Both the position numbers and the translations under genes were made by a program. Positions 1 to 7,196 of a stretch of DNA of 64,000 nt are shown piece by piece; position 1 is the first letter of the stretch, and every line of letters begins with the position of its first letter. The notes beneath the pieces were generated by a model that was not told the origin of the DNA, did no database searches, and saw nothing but the letters and a program-made list of their open reading frames with translations. Origin of the DNA: Bacteroidales bacterium (GTDB lineage: Bacteria; Bacteroidota; Bacteroidia; Bacteroidales; WCHB1-69); the NCBI GenBank assembly GCA_017454945.1, contig JAFTCA010000010.1, forward strand, positions 1 to 64,000. The letters are read 5' to 3'.

Positions 1-12
1 AAAAATCATTTG

Positions 13-20
13 TACTTTTG
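13..20 (+). promoter_or_regulatory. -7 promoter element (TACTTTTG)
   Basis: Matches the Bacteroidota -7 consensus TAnnTTTG exactly, 29 bases before the first gene. The -33 element would fall outside or at the edge of the window. An unusually strong Shine-Dalgarno (AAAGGAGG, 36-43) follows, which is uncommon in this phylum. Confidence 0.7.
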
Positions 21-49
21 CAGGGTGAAAATAACAAAGGAGGATTATT

Positions 50-589
50 ATGGAGACATCTTCACAAGCCTTACTATCTGATCCAAGGTGGGTTGCGTTG
101 TTGGAATCGATGAAAGAGACCGACCGCAGAATGCAGGAAACCGACCGTAAAATTCAAAAACTGAGCGAGCTGTTCACTACTCAGTGGGGGAAACTGATAG
201 AAGCGCTTTGTACGCCAGCATCACTCGAGGTTTTCAAAAAGAAGGGTATTGGCATCACTCAAATTTACCGTTCTGCCGCAAGAGGAGAATCTCCCACTGG
301 CCACAGAATGGAAGTGGATGTTATTCTGTGCGATACTGATGTTGCTGTAACCGTAGAGGTGAAAACCACCTGTCGCATACAAGATGTGGACCATTTCCTC
401 GAACAGATGAAATATTTCAAGGAATGTTTCCGACCATTCGCAAACTGTACGGTGTATCCCGCCATCACAGCATTAAAATATAATGAGAAGTCTGACCAGT
501 ACGCCCTGAGCAAAGGGCTTTTCGTGCTCTACCCCCAAGGCGACGGCCTGTTTAAACTGGAAGAACCAGAAAAACGGCGCGAATTCTAA
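50..589 (+). CDS. PD-(D/E)XK nuclease-like protein with N-terminal coiled coil
   Basis: A 179-residue cytoplasmic protein. Residues 21-38 (METDR-type repeats, KETDRRMQETDRKIQKL) look like a short coiled coil. The core has the PD-(D/E)XK arrangement: an acidic helix around E51, D90 in MEVDVIL, then E103-x-K105 in VEVKTT. This fold is shared by restriction endonucleases and by many uncharacterised proteins of Bacteroidota and cyanobacteria. Cleavage of nucleic acid is an inference from the motif only; no partner methylase or helicase is next to it. The start is supported by AAAGGAGG seven bases upstream and a -7 element at 13-20. It is followed by its own terminator. The specific biological role is unknown. 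Confidence 0.8.
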   Translation: METSSQALLSDPRWVALLESMKETDRRMQETDRKIQKLSELFTTQWGKLIEALCTPASLEVFKKKGIGITQIYRSAARGESPTGHRMEVDVILCDTDVAVTVEVKTTCRIQDVDHFLEQMKYFKECFRPFANCTVYPAITALKYNEKSDQYALSKGLFVLYPQGDGLFKLEEPEKRREF

Positions 590-641
590 CTTCCGCTGCT
601 TGAAGGATTAATCCTTTTGCAACAGGAGACGATAAATGTGA

Positions 642-676
642 AAATCGCGGTTCTGTAGAGAGCCGCGATTTTTTTG
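642..676 (+). terminator. Rho-independent terminator
   Basis: Inverted repeat AAATCGCGG (642-650) and CCGCGATTT (663-671), followed by a run of T. It sits 50 bases after the stop of the nuclease-like gene. Confidence 0.8.
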
Positions 677-982
677 TTGGAAGGTGGTGCCTTCGACAGG
701 CTCAGGCACCACGAAGATTAGACACCGCGGCGGGCTCAAGCACCACGGCAAGATTTTTTTTTGCGGCATTCCCGCAAGGGAATGCATTGCAATAGAATCG
801 GAATTGCACCCAGACCATTCCATCCCCGTATGGGGATGCATCGCGGTATGTTCGTTTTAACACACGCGCCGTTTTTCAGGTTTCACCAATTTTAAACGAC
901 ATCTAACCTTTTGCGGATAAAATACAAAAAAAATTCATATTTTATTATAATATTTATATATTAATAATTATTAAAATAATAT
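677..982. repeat. Non-coding stretch with REP-like hairpins
   Basis: No gene is visible. It holds two perfect short hairpins: GCATTCCC-GCAA-GGGAATGC (766-785) and CATCCCC-GTAT-GGGGATG (821-838). Both have a 7-8 base stem and a four-base loop, like the array behind the neighbouring RAYT gene. From about 900 the sequence becomes very AT-rich and leads into the RAYT promoter. Confidence 0.6.
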
Positions 983-990
983 TATATTTG
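983..990 (+). promoter_or_regulatory. -7 promoter element of the RAYT gene (TATATTTG)
   Basis: Exact TAnnTTTG match, 24 bases before the start codon at 1014, within an AT-rich leader. No clear -33 TTTG was found. Confidence 0.6.
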
Positions 991-1013
991 CACACGAATT
1001 AAATATTTTAATT

Positions 1014-1481
1014 ATGTCAAAAACCTACTCGCAAATTTATCATCATTATGTTTTTGCCGTTCAAAAACGTGCAATGCTCATCCAGCCTTCTTGGCGAAAC
1101 GAATTGTACAAATACATGACAGGGTGCATTAATAATCACCAATGCAAAGTAATGGCTATCGGTGGGGTTGCCGACCATGTGCATATTCTTGTGAGTATGC
1201 ATCCTGCCATATCTCCATCATCGCTAATGGCGGATGTAAAACGCAGTTCTTCACTGTGGATTAACGAACGACATTTTGTGCCTTGCAGATTTGCGTGGCA
1301 AGAGGGATTCGGTGCTTTCAGCTATGCAAAATCAGACATTAAAAATGTGGCAAAATATATCGAAAACCAAGAGGAACATCATAAGAAACGTGGATTCAGA
1401 GATGAATATCTGAAAATTTTGAAATCATTTAATATTGAATATGATGAAAAATACATTTTCAAATCCGTATTGGAAGAATAA
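1014..1481 (+). CDS. REP-associated tyrosine transposase (RAYT, IS200/IS605-type Y1 HUH protein)
   Basis: A 155-residue single-domain Y1 transposase. The HUH metal-binding motif is H55-V56-H57 (ADHVHIL). The catalytic tyrosine is probably Y115 in VAKYIENQEEHHKK, on the usual C-terminal helix with a conserved Q/H pattern. Length and motifs fit TnpA_REP rather than a TnpA with an accompanying TnpB; no TnpB is present. Known RAYTs bind and cut REP hairpins, and are thought to spread them while the gene itself behaves as a domesticated, single-copy host gene. Here the gene is followed three bases after its stop by an array of hairpins that fits this partnership. The expected activity is single-strand cleavage at the hairpin foot, which is an inference. 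Confidence 0.9.
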   Translation: MSKTYSQIYHHYVFAVQKRAMLIQPSWRNELYKYMTGCINNHQCKVMAIGGVADHVHILVSMHPAISPSSLMADVKRSSSLWINERHFVPCRFAWQEGFGAFSYAKSDIKNVAKYIENQEEHHKKRGFRDEYLKILKSFNIEYDEKYIFKSVLEE

Positions 1482-1483
1482 TG

Positions 1484-1651
1484 TGCAACCCCTTTCGGGG
1501 TTGTTTTTTGGGAAAATCACATCCATTGAGCTATTGATAGGCAACCCCTTGCGGGGTTGTTTTTGGGGAAAATCACATTCATTGAGCTATTGATAGGCAA
1601 CCCCTTGCGGGGTTGTTTTTGGGGAAAATCACATTCATTGAGCTATTGACA
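1484..1651 (+). repeat. Hairpin repeat array, form A (3 x 56 bases)
   Basis: Three tandem units begin at 1484, 1540 and 1596. Each carries the stem CAACCCC-TTGC-GGGGTTG (the first copy has loop TTTC), then a T-rich tract, then a conserved tail ending in GAGCTATTGATAGG. The T-run after the stem means the first copy may also terminate RAYT transcription. The array starts immediately after the transposase stop codon. Confidence 0.9.
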
Positions 1652-1971
1652 GGCATCCCCTTGCGGGGATGAAACCAATGTGCAACAAATAATCCTTCGC
1701 CAATATCTATTGACAGGCATCCCCTTGCGGGGATGAAACCAAGGTGCAACAAATAATCCTTCGACAATATCTATTGATAGGCATCCCCTTGCGGGGATGA
1801 AACCAAGGTGCAACAAATAATCCTTCGCCAATATCTATTGACAGGCATCCCCTTGCGGGGATGAAACCAATGTGCAACAAATAATTCTTCGCCAATATCT
1901 ATTGATAGGCATCCCCTTGCGGGGATAAAACTAAGGTGCAACAAATAATCCTTCGCCAATATCTGGTAACA
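1652..1971 (+). repeat. Hairpin repeat array, form B (5 x 64 bases)
   Basis: Five tandem units begin at 1652, 1716, 1780, 1844 and 1908, exactly 64 bases apart. The stem is CATCCCC-TTGC-GGGGATG. The tail differs from form A (GAAACCAATGTGCAACAAAT and onward) but returns to the same CTATTGAYAGG lead-in. The fifth copy has a stem mismatch (GGGGATAA) and decays near 1966. The units are near-identical through what would be a spacer, so this is not a CRISPR array. Confidence 0.92.
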
Positions 1972-2107
1972 GGAAACGATGATTGCAAATCCCCCACCGC
2001 GGACGCGGCACGCCGCCCCATTCCCGCAGGGAAACGCATAACAATAAATCAAAATGGCACATCATCAACACCTTACCCTCATAAGGGTAAAATACCACAT
2101 TTTTTTG
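1972..2107. repeat. Non-coding stretch with further short hairpins
   Basis: Contains a GC-rich palindrome-like piece (about 2000-2017), TTCCC-GCA-GGGAA (2021-2033) and TTACCCT-CATA-AGGGTAA (2073-2090). The last is a perfect 7-base stem with a four-base loop just upstream of the next promoter. No gene is seen here. Confidence 0.55.
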
Positions 2108-2115
2108 TATTTTTG
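2108..2115 (+). promoter_or_regulatory. -7 promoter element (TATTTTTG)
   Basis: Exact TAnnTTTG match. It lies downstream of an in-frame ATG at 2054 and 23 bases before the ATG at 2138, so it decides the start of the acyltransferase gene. Confidence 0.75.
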
Positions 2116-2137
2116 CGAATTGTATTTAACACGAACT

Positions 2138-3298
2138 ATGGACAGCCGTTTTGAAGATATAAGACCTTATAATGACCGTGAAGCACAATTTGTGCTTTCT
2201 AACTTATTTGAGGACAAAGGTTTTCAAAAAGCTCTGAACCTAATTGCCAACCACTACCCGATGGACCAAATGAAGGAGGAGTTTGAGCATTTTCACTCCA
2301 TTTACGACTTTCAAAGCACCATCGTGAAGCGCTTCATCGACTTTTTCTTAGGCTCATCCACAGCCTCGGTCACCTACTCGGGCATCGAAAATCTGGATAG
2401 CGACAAGCGGTACCTCTTCATTGCCAACCACCGCGACATTGTGATTGACACGGCACTGCTGCAGAACTATTTCTTCGAGAAAGGCATTAACTCAACCAAA
2501 ATTGCCTTCGGCGACAACCTGCTGTCGAGCCCAACCCTGACGGCCTTCGCCAAGGTGAATAAGCTGTTCATGGTGAAACGCGGCGGCTCACCACGCGAGC
2601 GCCTGGCCAACTCACAACTGCTGTCGGAATATATTCACCACATCATCAGCGATGAAAAAGAGTCGGTATGGATTGCACAGCGCAACGGCCGCACCAAAAA
2701 TGGTATCGACCTGACGCAACAAGGGCTCATCAAGATGCTGGGCAGCTACGCCCGACCGCAATTCCTTGAAGGGTTACAGGCACTGAACATCGTGCCCGTC
2801 ACCGTGTCGTATGAGTACGAGTCGTGCGACCGCTTGAAAGCCCGCGAACTGGCCCTCTCGGAAGAGAGCGCCTACGTGAAGAAACCCGGCGAAGACTACG
2901 ACAGTATGAAACAAGGCATCGTTGGCTATAAGGGGCGCGTACACTTCGTCATCGGCCATTCCATCAACGACGAGATTGGCCACATCTCGAAAGAGATCCC
3001 CATCAACGAGCAGGCTATGGAAGTTTGCCATTTGATTGACAAGCAGATATACGACAACTACACACTTTTCCCCAACAACTACATCGCCTACGACCTGCAA
3101 GAAAACAGCAACGAATTTGCCGACCATTACACCGACGAACAGAAGGCAGCCTTCATCGACTACTTGCACAAGCAGTCGGCCAACACCGATGTGCCGCCTG
3201 AAAAGATGATGCACTACCTGCTCGACATCTACGGCAATCCCATCCGCACACATTATGACAAACCTGTAAATATTTCTACAGAAGACCATTATTTATAA
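2138..3298 (+). CDS. Glycerolipid acyltransferase (PlsC/PlsB-like, PF01553 type)
   Basis: A 386-residue membrane-associated acyltransferase, probably acting on glycerol-3-phosphate or lysophosphatidate in phospholipid synthesis. The signature NHRDIVID (residues 97-104) corresponds to the H-x(4)-D block, but here the histidine-aspartate spacing is five residues. FVKRGGS and IAQRNGRTK follow as the later acyltransferase blocks. The frame is open back to 2054, but the promoter at 2108-2115 makes ATG 2138 (MDSRFED) the likely start. The GT9 gene follows 13 bases later, so the two are probably cotranscribed in envelope lipid and glycan synthesis. The exact acceptor is not evident. Confidence 0.85.
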   Translation: MDSRFEDIRPYNDREAQFVLSNLFEDKGFQKALNLIANHYPMDQMKEEFEHFHSIYDFQSTIVKRFIDFFLGSSTASVTYSGIENLDSDKRYLFIANHRDIVIDTALLQNYFFEKGINSTKIAFGDNLLSSPTLTAFAKVNKLFMVKRGGSPRERLANSQLLSEYIHHIISDEKESVWIAQRNGRTKNGIDLTQQGLIKMLGSYARPQFLEGLQALNIVPVTVSYEYESCDRLKARELALSEESAYVKKPGEDYDSMKQGIVGYKGRVHFVIGHSINDEIGHISKEIPINEQAMEVCHLIDKQIYDNYTLFPNNYIAYDLQENSNEFADHYTDEQKAAFIDYLHKQSANTDVPPEKMMHYLLDIYGNPIRTHYDKPVNISTEDHYL

Positions 3299-3311
3299 AC
3301 CATCAAACATC

Positions 3312-4319
3312 ATGGATGACAGTCAACCTCCGGCGAAACGGAAAATATTAGTTATCAGATTCAGCTCTATAGGTGACATCGTATTGACCACTCCCGTCAT
3401 CAGAGCATTAAAAGGGGCCTATCCCGATTCAGAAATACATGTTTTAACCAAGAAGGCAAACCGTCTTGTGCTGGAGTACAATCCGTACATCTCGAAGTTT
3501 CACACCTTCTTGGTAAGTCCGAAAGAGATTTTGACCGAATTGCGTGCCGAGCAGTACGACTTTGTGGCCGACCTGCAAAAGAACCACCGCTCGCGTCAGA
3601 TCGTACGCCAGCTGGGACGTCCGCACGCCACCTTCCACAAGTGCAATTTCGGCAAATGGCTCTTTGTGAACCTGAAAATCAACTTCCTGCCCGACAAGCA
3701 CATCGTGGACCGCTACTTTGAGGCCGTAGCTCCATTGGACGTACACAACGACAACCAAGGACTGGACTTCTTCATCCCTGAGAGTGAGGAGTATGATGAG
3801 CTCGACCTGCCCGCCATCTTTGAAGACGGCTACGTGGCCGTTTCGGTTGGCAGCATCCACGCCACCAAGCGTATTCCCGCTGACAAGATTGTGGAGATTG
3901 GCCGCATATTGCACAAACCCATCATGCTGCTGGGCGGCAAGGATGTGGCAGCTACGGGTGAACAGATTGCCGCCCAGCTTGAAGGCAAAGCCTTCAACGG
4001 CTGCGGCAAGTTCTCGCTGTACGAGTCGGCCTCCATCATCCAGCAGAGCGACTGCGTGCTCACAGGCGACACCGGCCTGATGCACATTGCCGCCGCCCTC
4101 AACAAGCCCATCGCCGCCCTGTGGGGCAACACCGTCACCGAGTTCGGCATGTACGCCTATAACCCCCAACACCCCGAGCTGGTGCGCAACTTCGAAATCT
4201 GGCCCCTGCCCTGCCGGCCGTGTTCCAAGCTGGGCTACAGCCAATGTCCCCACAAGCACCACAACTGCATGAACCTCATCTCGGCCCTCGAAGTGGCCAC
4301 CTGGATAAACCAATTTTAA
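3312..4319 (+). CDS. Glycosyltransferase family 9 (heptosyltransferase-like)
   Basis: A 335-residue GT-B fold enzyme of the ADP-heptose:LPS heptosyltransferase family, acting on the cytoplasmic side in LPS core assembly. The N-terminal loop RFSSIGDIVLTTP and the donor-site motif TGDTGLMHIAAAL are typical. The C-terminus carries the CRPC-x-K and C-x(n)-C cysteine pattern seen in several Bacteroidota members. It follows the acyltransferase by 13 bases and precedes a small secreted protein by 9 bases, so the three form one operon. Heptose as donor is a family expectation; other sugars are possible. Confidence 0.88.
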   Translation: MDDSQPPAKRKILVIRFSSIGDIVLTTPVIRALKGAYPDSEIHVLTKKANRLVLEYNPYISKFHTFLVSPKEILTELRAEQYDFVADLQKNHRSRQIVRQLGRPHATFHKCNFGKWLFVNLKINFLPDKHIVDRYFEAVAPLDVHNDNQGLDFFIPESEEYDELDLPAIFEDGYVAVSVGSIHATKRIPADKIVEIGRILHKPIMLLGGKDVAATGEQIAAQLEGKAFNGCGKFSLYESASIIQQSDCVLTGDTGLMHIAAALNKPIAALWGNTVTEFGMYAYNPQHPELVRNFEIWPLPCRPCSKLGYSQCPHKHHNCMNLISALEVATWINQF

Positions 4320-4328
4320 CCTGCCCAC

Positions 4329-4781
4329 ATGAAACCGCTGCTCTCACTTCTCACTATTATCTTCTTATCCATCACCACTTTGCAGGCACAAGGCGACCGC
4401 CTTGTCGATTCGACTGGCCGCTTTAAATACCAATACAACCGCACCATTATGAAGGACGTGACCGACAGCCGCCGCGCTCTCGTCACCTTCGTCTTCATCA
4501 ATGGCGACGAGCAGACCGCCATCTCGTACAGGCAGGAAGTGCTCGACGGCAGCCTCACCTGGCTGAAGAGCGACAAAGGCACTCTCAAATCGGAGAAACT
4601 GGTGGAAACTATCACGGCCAACCTGGCACCAAAGGAGACGCTGGTATGGAAATTCACCTTCCAGAACAAGCCTTTGCGCAAGGACGGAAGGACGGCAGTG
4701 GAGAAAGCGGCGCTGATGATTATCAACAGCGGCTTCGAAGCGGAAAAAATTATTTTTGAGGAAAAATTGACCAACAAATAA
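4329..4781 (+). CDS. Small secreted protein of unknown function
   Basis: A 150-residue protein with a clear Sec signal peptide (MKPLLSLLTIIFLSITTLQA, cleavage near residue 20) and no further membrane segment. The mature part is rich in charged residues and looks beta-alternating. I recognise no family. It is the last gene of the acyltransferase-GT9 operon and ends at a strong palindrome. A periplasmic or outer-membrane-associated location is inferred. Confidence 0.7.
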   Translation: MKPLLSLLTIIFLSITTLQAQGDRLVDSTGRFKYQYNRTIMKDVTDSRRALVTFVFINGDEQTAISYRQEVLDGSLTWLKSDKGTLKSEKLVETITANLAPKETLVWKFTFQNKPLRKDGRTAVEKAALMIINSGFEAEKIIFEEKLTNK

Positions 4782-4785
4782 AATC

Positions 4786-4813
4786 GTGGGGGCGTAGCGC
4801 GCTACGCCCCCAC
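4786..4813. terminator. Bidirectional terminator-like perfect palindrome
   Basis: A 28-base perfect palindrome (14 bases per half, centre GCGC at 4798-4801) between converging genes. It can end transcription from both sides. It belongs to the same style of intergenic palindromes as those near 15.47, 18.52, 18.58 and 22.97 kb. Confidence 0.75.
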
Positions 4814-4834
4814 AAATTCCTTAATAACAAAATA

Positions 4835-5086
4835 TTACGGCACGGGATCGTAACCGCTGCCACCCCACGGATTACACGACAGCACCCGTTTGAGCGTGAG
4901 CCAGAACCCTTTGTAGGGACCGTGTTTGCGAATGGCCTCGATGCCATAGTTGGAGCAGGTGGGCTGATAGCGGCAACTGCGCCCGATAAGCGGCGACAGC
5001 GTAAACTGATATGCCTTGATGAAGGCTATCATCAACCACGACAATCCACGATTGAAACCACCGATGAGTTTTCTGAAAATGTTCAT
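4835..5086 (-). CDS. yidD: Membrane protein insertion efficiency factor YidD
   Basis: An 83-residue protein with the YidD signature [15 protein letters not shown] and the C-terminal [11 protein letters not shown]. It is a small membrane-associated protein that aids YidC-dependent insertion of inner-membrane proteins. It overlaps rnpA by four bases (ATGA), the standard coupling of these two genes, and is the last gene of the DUF4271-hemD-rnpA-yidD operon. Confidence 0.95.
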   Translation of the reverse strand: MNIFRKLIGGFNRGLSWLMIAFIKAYQFTLSPLIGRSCRYQPTCSNYGIEAIRKHGPYKGFWLTLKRVLSCNPWGGSGYDPVP

Positions 5087-5484
5087 GACCGTTTGGCTAT
5101 CTGGCTCAACAACTGTTTTATAACATCTTCTATTTGTGCAAATTGCGGCATCTCCTTACCCATAAACAGGAATAACATGTCGGCTTGGCGACCCGAATCA
5201 GTCAGCGGCTGAAGAGCGCATCCCTTATTCAGACGATAGGCCTCACGTACAAGTCGCTTGATGCGATTGCGGTCAACGGCATGCTTGAACAGCCTTTTGG
5301 GCACCGACACAGCCATACGGCTCACAGAAAGCGCATCAGAAAGCTGATTTACAGTATAATAGCATTTGACTGGATACTTATAGACGGTATTGCGCGCATG
5401 GACCAGCTGCTCGATAGACAGACAGGAACTAATGCGTTCGGCCTTCGGAAGAGTTTGTGAAAAGTTACCGTCTTCTGGTTGCAT
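5083..5484 (-). CDS. rnpA: Ribonuclease P protein component
   Basis: A 133-residue basic protein with the RNA-binding motif [13 protein letters not shown] (residues 72-84). It is the protein subunit of RNase P, which matures tRNA 5' ends. It overlaps hemD by 20 bases and yidD by 4, indicating translational coupling. The first 20 residues are an extension beyond the conserved fold, and no internal ATG offers a better start. Confidence 0.95.
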   Translation of the reverse strand: MQPEDGNFSQTLPKAERISSCLSIEQLVHARNTVYKYPVKCYYTVNQLSDALSVSRMAVSVPKRLFKHAVDRNRIKRLVREAYRLNKGCALQPLTDSGRQADMLFLFMGKEMPQFAQIEDVIKQLLSQIAKRS

Positions 5485-6226
5485 GTTCTTTAAGGAAAAT
5501 ATCCATGGCTGCCGTAATGGACGGGGCCTCAGGTGTGGGGGCCATCACATGAAGGGTCAGTCCGGCATTCTCAACAGCGGCTGCCGCGGCAGAACCCAGC
5601 GCTCCGATGACCATTTCTCCCTGCTCGAAATCAGGGAAGTTATGTTGGAGAGCCTGTATTCCCGAAGGACTGAAGAACACCAGCATGTCGTACTTGCTGA
5701 GGTCAATATCCTTCTTCAAATCAGCGGGCACGTTCTTGAAAACCACCGCCTGCGTGAAGGCAATATTGCGTTGTGTGAAATAGTCGGCATATGGGGTTTT
5801 CAAATCAGAACTGCAGGGAATCAAATATTTAAGTTCTTTGTTTTTCTGGAACAGATCGAAAATGGCATTCGGATTATTCTGTTTGCTGAAGAATATCTTT
5901 CTTTTACGGAACTGGATATATTTCTGAAGGTAAAAAGCCACCGACTCGGTTGTGCAGAAATACTTCATCGTTTCGGGCATCTCCACGCGCAACTCCTTCG
6001 TAAGACCAAAGAAATGGTCAATTGTATTTTTGCTGGAAAAGACGATGGCGTCATGCGCGAGAATGTCCACCTTTTCATCCCTAAATTCGCGAGTCGTAAT
6101 ACTCTCTATCTTGAAGAACTTGTAAAAATCCAAGTTAATGCTATATTTTTTCTTCAAATCCGCATAGGGCGATTTATCGAAATCTGCGGGCGCATTTTGC
6201 GAAATGAGAATGTTTTTTACCTTCAT
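5465..6226 (-). CDS. hemD: Uroporphyrinogen-III synthase
   Basis: A 253-residue member of the HemD fold: two Rossmann-like halves with the weakly conserved C-terminal stretch VFFSPSGIQAL followed by VIGALGSAAAAAVENAG. It cyclises hydroxymethylbilane to uroporphyrinogen III in haem synthesis. Sequence conservation in HemD is low, so the call leans partly on the conserved Bacteroidota order DUF4271-hemD-rnpA-yidD. No other haem gene is in the window. Confidence 0.85.
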   Translation of the reverse strand: MKVKNILISQNAPADFDKSPYADLKKKYSINLDFYKFFKIESITTREFRDEKVDILAHDAIVFSSKNTIDHFFGLTKELRVEMPETMKYFCTTESVAFYLQKYIQFRKRKIFFSKQNNPNAIFDLFQKNKELKYLIPCSSDLKTPYADYFTQRNIAFTQAVVFKNVPADLKKDIDLSKYDMLVFFSPSGIQALQHNFPDFEQGEMVIGALGSAAAAAVENAGLTLHVMAPTPEAPSITAAMDIFLKEHATRRR

Positions 6227-6254
6227 CGTGGTGTGCCTTTTTCTTTATGTAACA

Positions 6255-7097
6255 CTATGCTACTGCAAGTGTTATGACAAATTTCAAAATTACCGCATAG
6301 GGTAAAATTTCAAGTGTGCAAAAATACAAAAAAAACAAAAGCCAATTCACCTTACCCCAATTTAAACTTATCGTATTGTATATCATAAAGATATAACTAA
6401 CAAGGAAGACGGCTGCATAAACCAAAAAAGGAAGATTGCTACCCGTGTAAAGGGCAACTGTTTCGAGGGGAAAAAGTGTAAAGCTGGCAAAGGTTATGTA
6501 GAAAAATTTGTTAACTCTGAAGATGTTCATCAGCGACTGATAATCGAACAGATTGGCAAAACCCGCCGAAAAGAAATACTTGATGTAATGGTCGGCGGCG
6601 ACCAGGAGGACGAGCAGCGCAAACACGGATCCATAGGAGTGACCTTGGACGAGCGAGGGCAGGAAACGATCGATGAGCAGAAGAAGAAAGAAGGCCTGTA
6701 CGGTCAGAACTATCACCATAGAATAGAGATAGATACGCTCGGTGAAGATACGGCTTTCGCGCAACAGCTGTCCTGCCACCCGCTTCGAAAAGAGCGATTG
6801 CAGCAGCAAGGTGATTTTACGACGCTGATAGACAAACACTATCGCCATCACCAGCAGGACAAAGCAGAAGACGCCCGTACCGAAATTGGTCAGTCCGTTG
6901 GGCACAATGGGCAGCACCTCCCCGCTGGCTGGCAACTCGTGACCCACAAAGATCGACGGCACATAGTGCTCGGGGGCAGCCTGAGGAATTTGCCACTGGT
7001 TGAGCGTATCTGTGCGGGTAAAGCCTTCCAACTGGCGCAGGGGGCCATTCACAAAGAGATTTAAAGAATCTGATTCTGCGGGCATTAGCTTTGTCAT
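6255..7097 (-). CDS. DUF4271 integral membrane protein
   Basis: A polytopic inner-membrane protein with six or so hydrophobic helices starting about 80 residues in (GVFCFVLLVMAIVFVY first). It matches the DUF4271 family, of unknown function, usually encoded just upstream of hemD in Bacteroidota. The frame is open up to 7139, but the -7 element at 7117-7110 on this strand lies inside that extension. The likely starts are therefore the ATGs at 7097 (given here, 280 residues) or 7085. Confidence 0.85.
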   Translation of the reverse strand: MTKLMPAESDSLNLFVNGPLRQLEGFTRTDTLNQWQIPQAAPEHYVPSIFVGHELPASGEVLPIVPNGLTNFGTGVFCFVLLVMAIVFVYQRRKITLLLQSLFSKRVAGQLLRESRIFTERIYLYSMVIVLTVQAFFLLLLIDRFLPSLVQGHSYGSVFALLVLLVAADHYIKYFFSAGFANLFDYQSLMNIFRVNKFFYITFASFTLFPLETVALYTGSNLPFLVYAAVFLVSYIFMIYNTISLNWGKVNWLLFFLYFCTLEILPYAVILKFVITLAVA

Positions 7098-7109
7098 CAA
7101 AATGTCGGG

Positions 7110-7117
7110 CAAAAGTA
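7110..7117 (-). promoter_or_regulatory. -7 promoter element of the DUF4271 operon (TACTTTTG)
   Basis: Exact TAnnTTTG match on the minus strand. It drives DUF4271-hemD-rnpA-yidD and is back-to-back with the promoter at 7169-7176. Confidence 0.7.
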
Positions 7118-7168
7118 CAAAAAATAGCCGACCGACCATCCACCTATTCCACTTTCAAAAAATTGGTT

Positions 7169-7176
7169 TAATTTTG
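7169..7176 (+). promoter_or_regulatory. -7 promoter element of the dehydratase operon (TAATTTTG)
   Basis: Exact TAnnTTTG match. It lies only two bases before an ATG at 7179, which would leave no leader, so the ATG at 7197 is the more likely start. Confidence 0.7.
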
Positions 7177-7196
7177 CAATGTCAAACCAACCAAGT

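Noticed and set aside
1484..1971. CRISPR array
   Set aside because: The units are nearly identical over their full 56 or 64 bases, so there are no unique spacers. The repeated part is a short hairpin, and no cas gene is near. It fits a REP-type tandem array instead.
1579..2052. Series of small minus-strand reading frames, each shifted by 64 bases
   Set aside because: They are produced by translating the tandem repeat and have no promoter, ribosome site or recognisable protein content.
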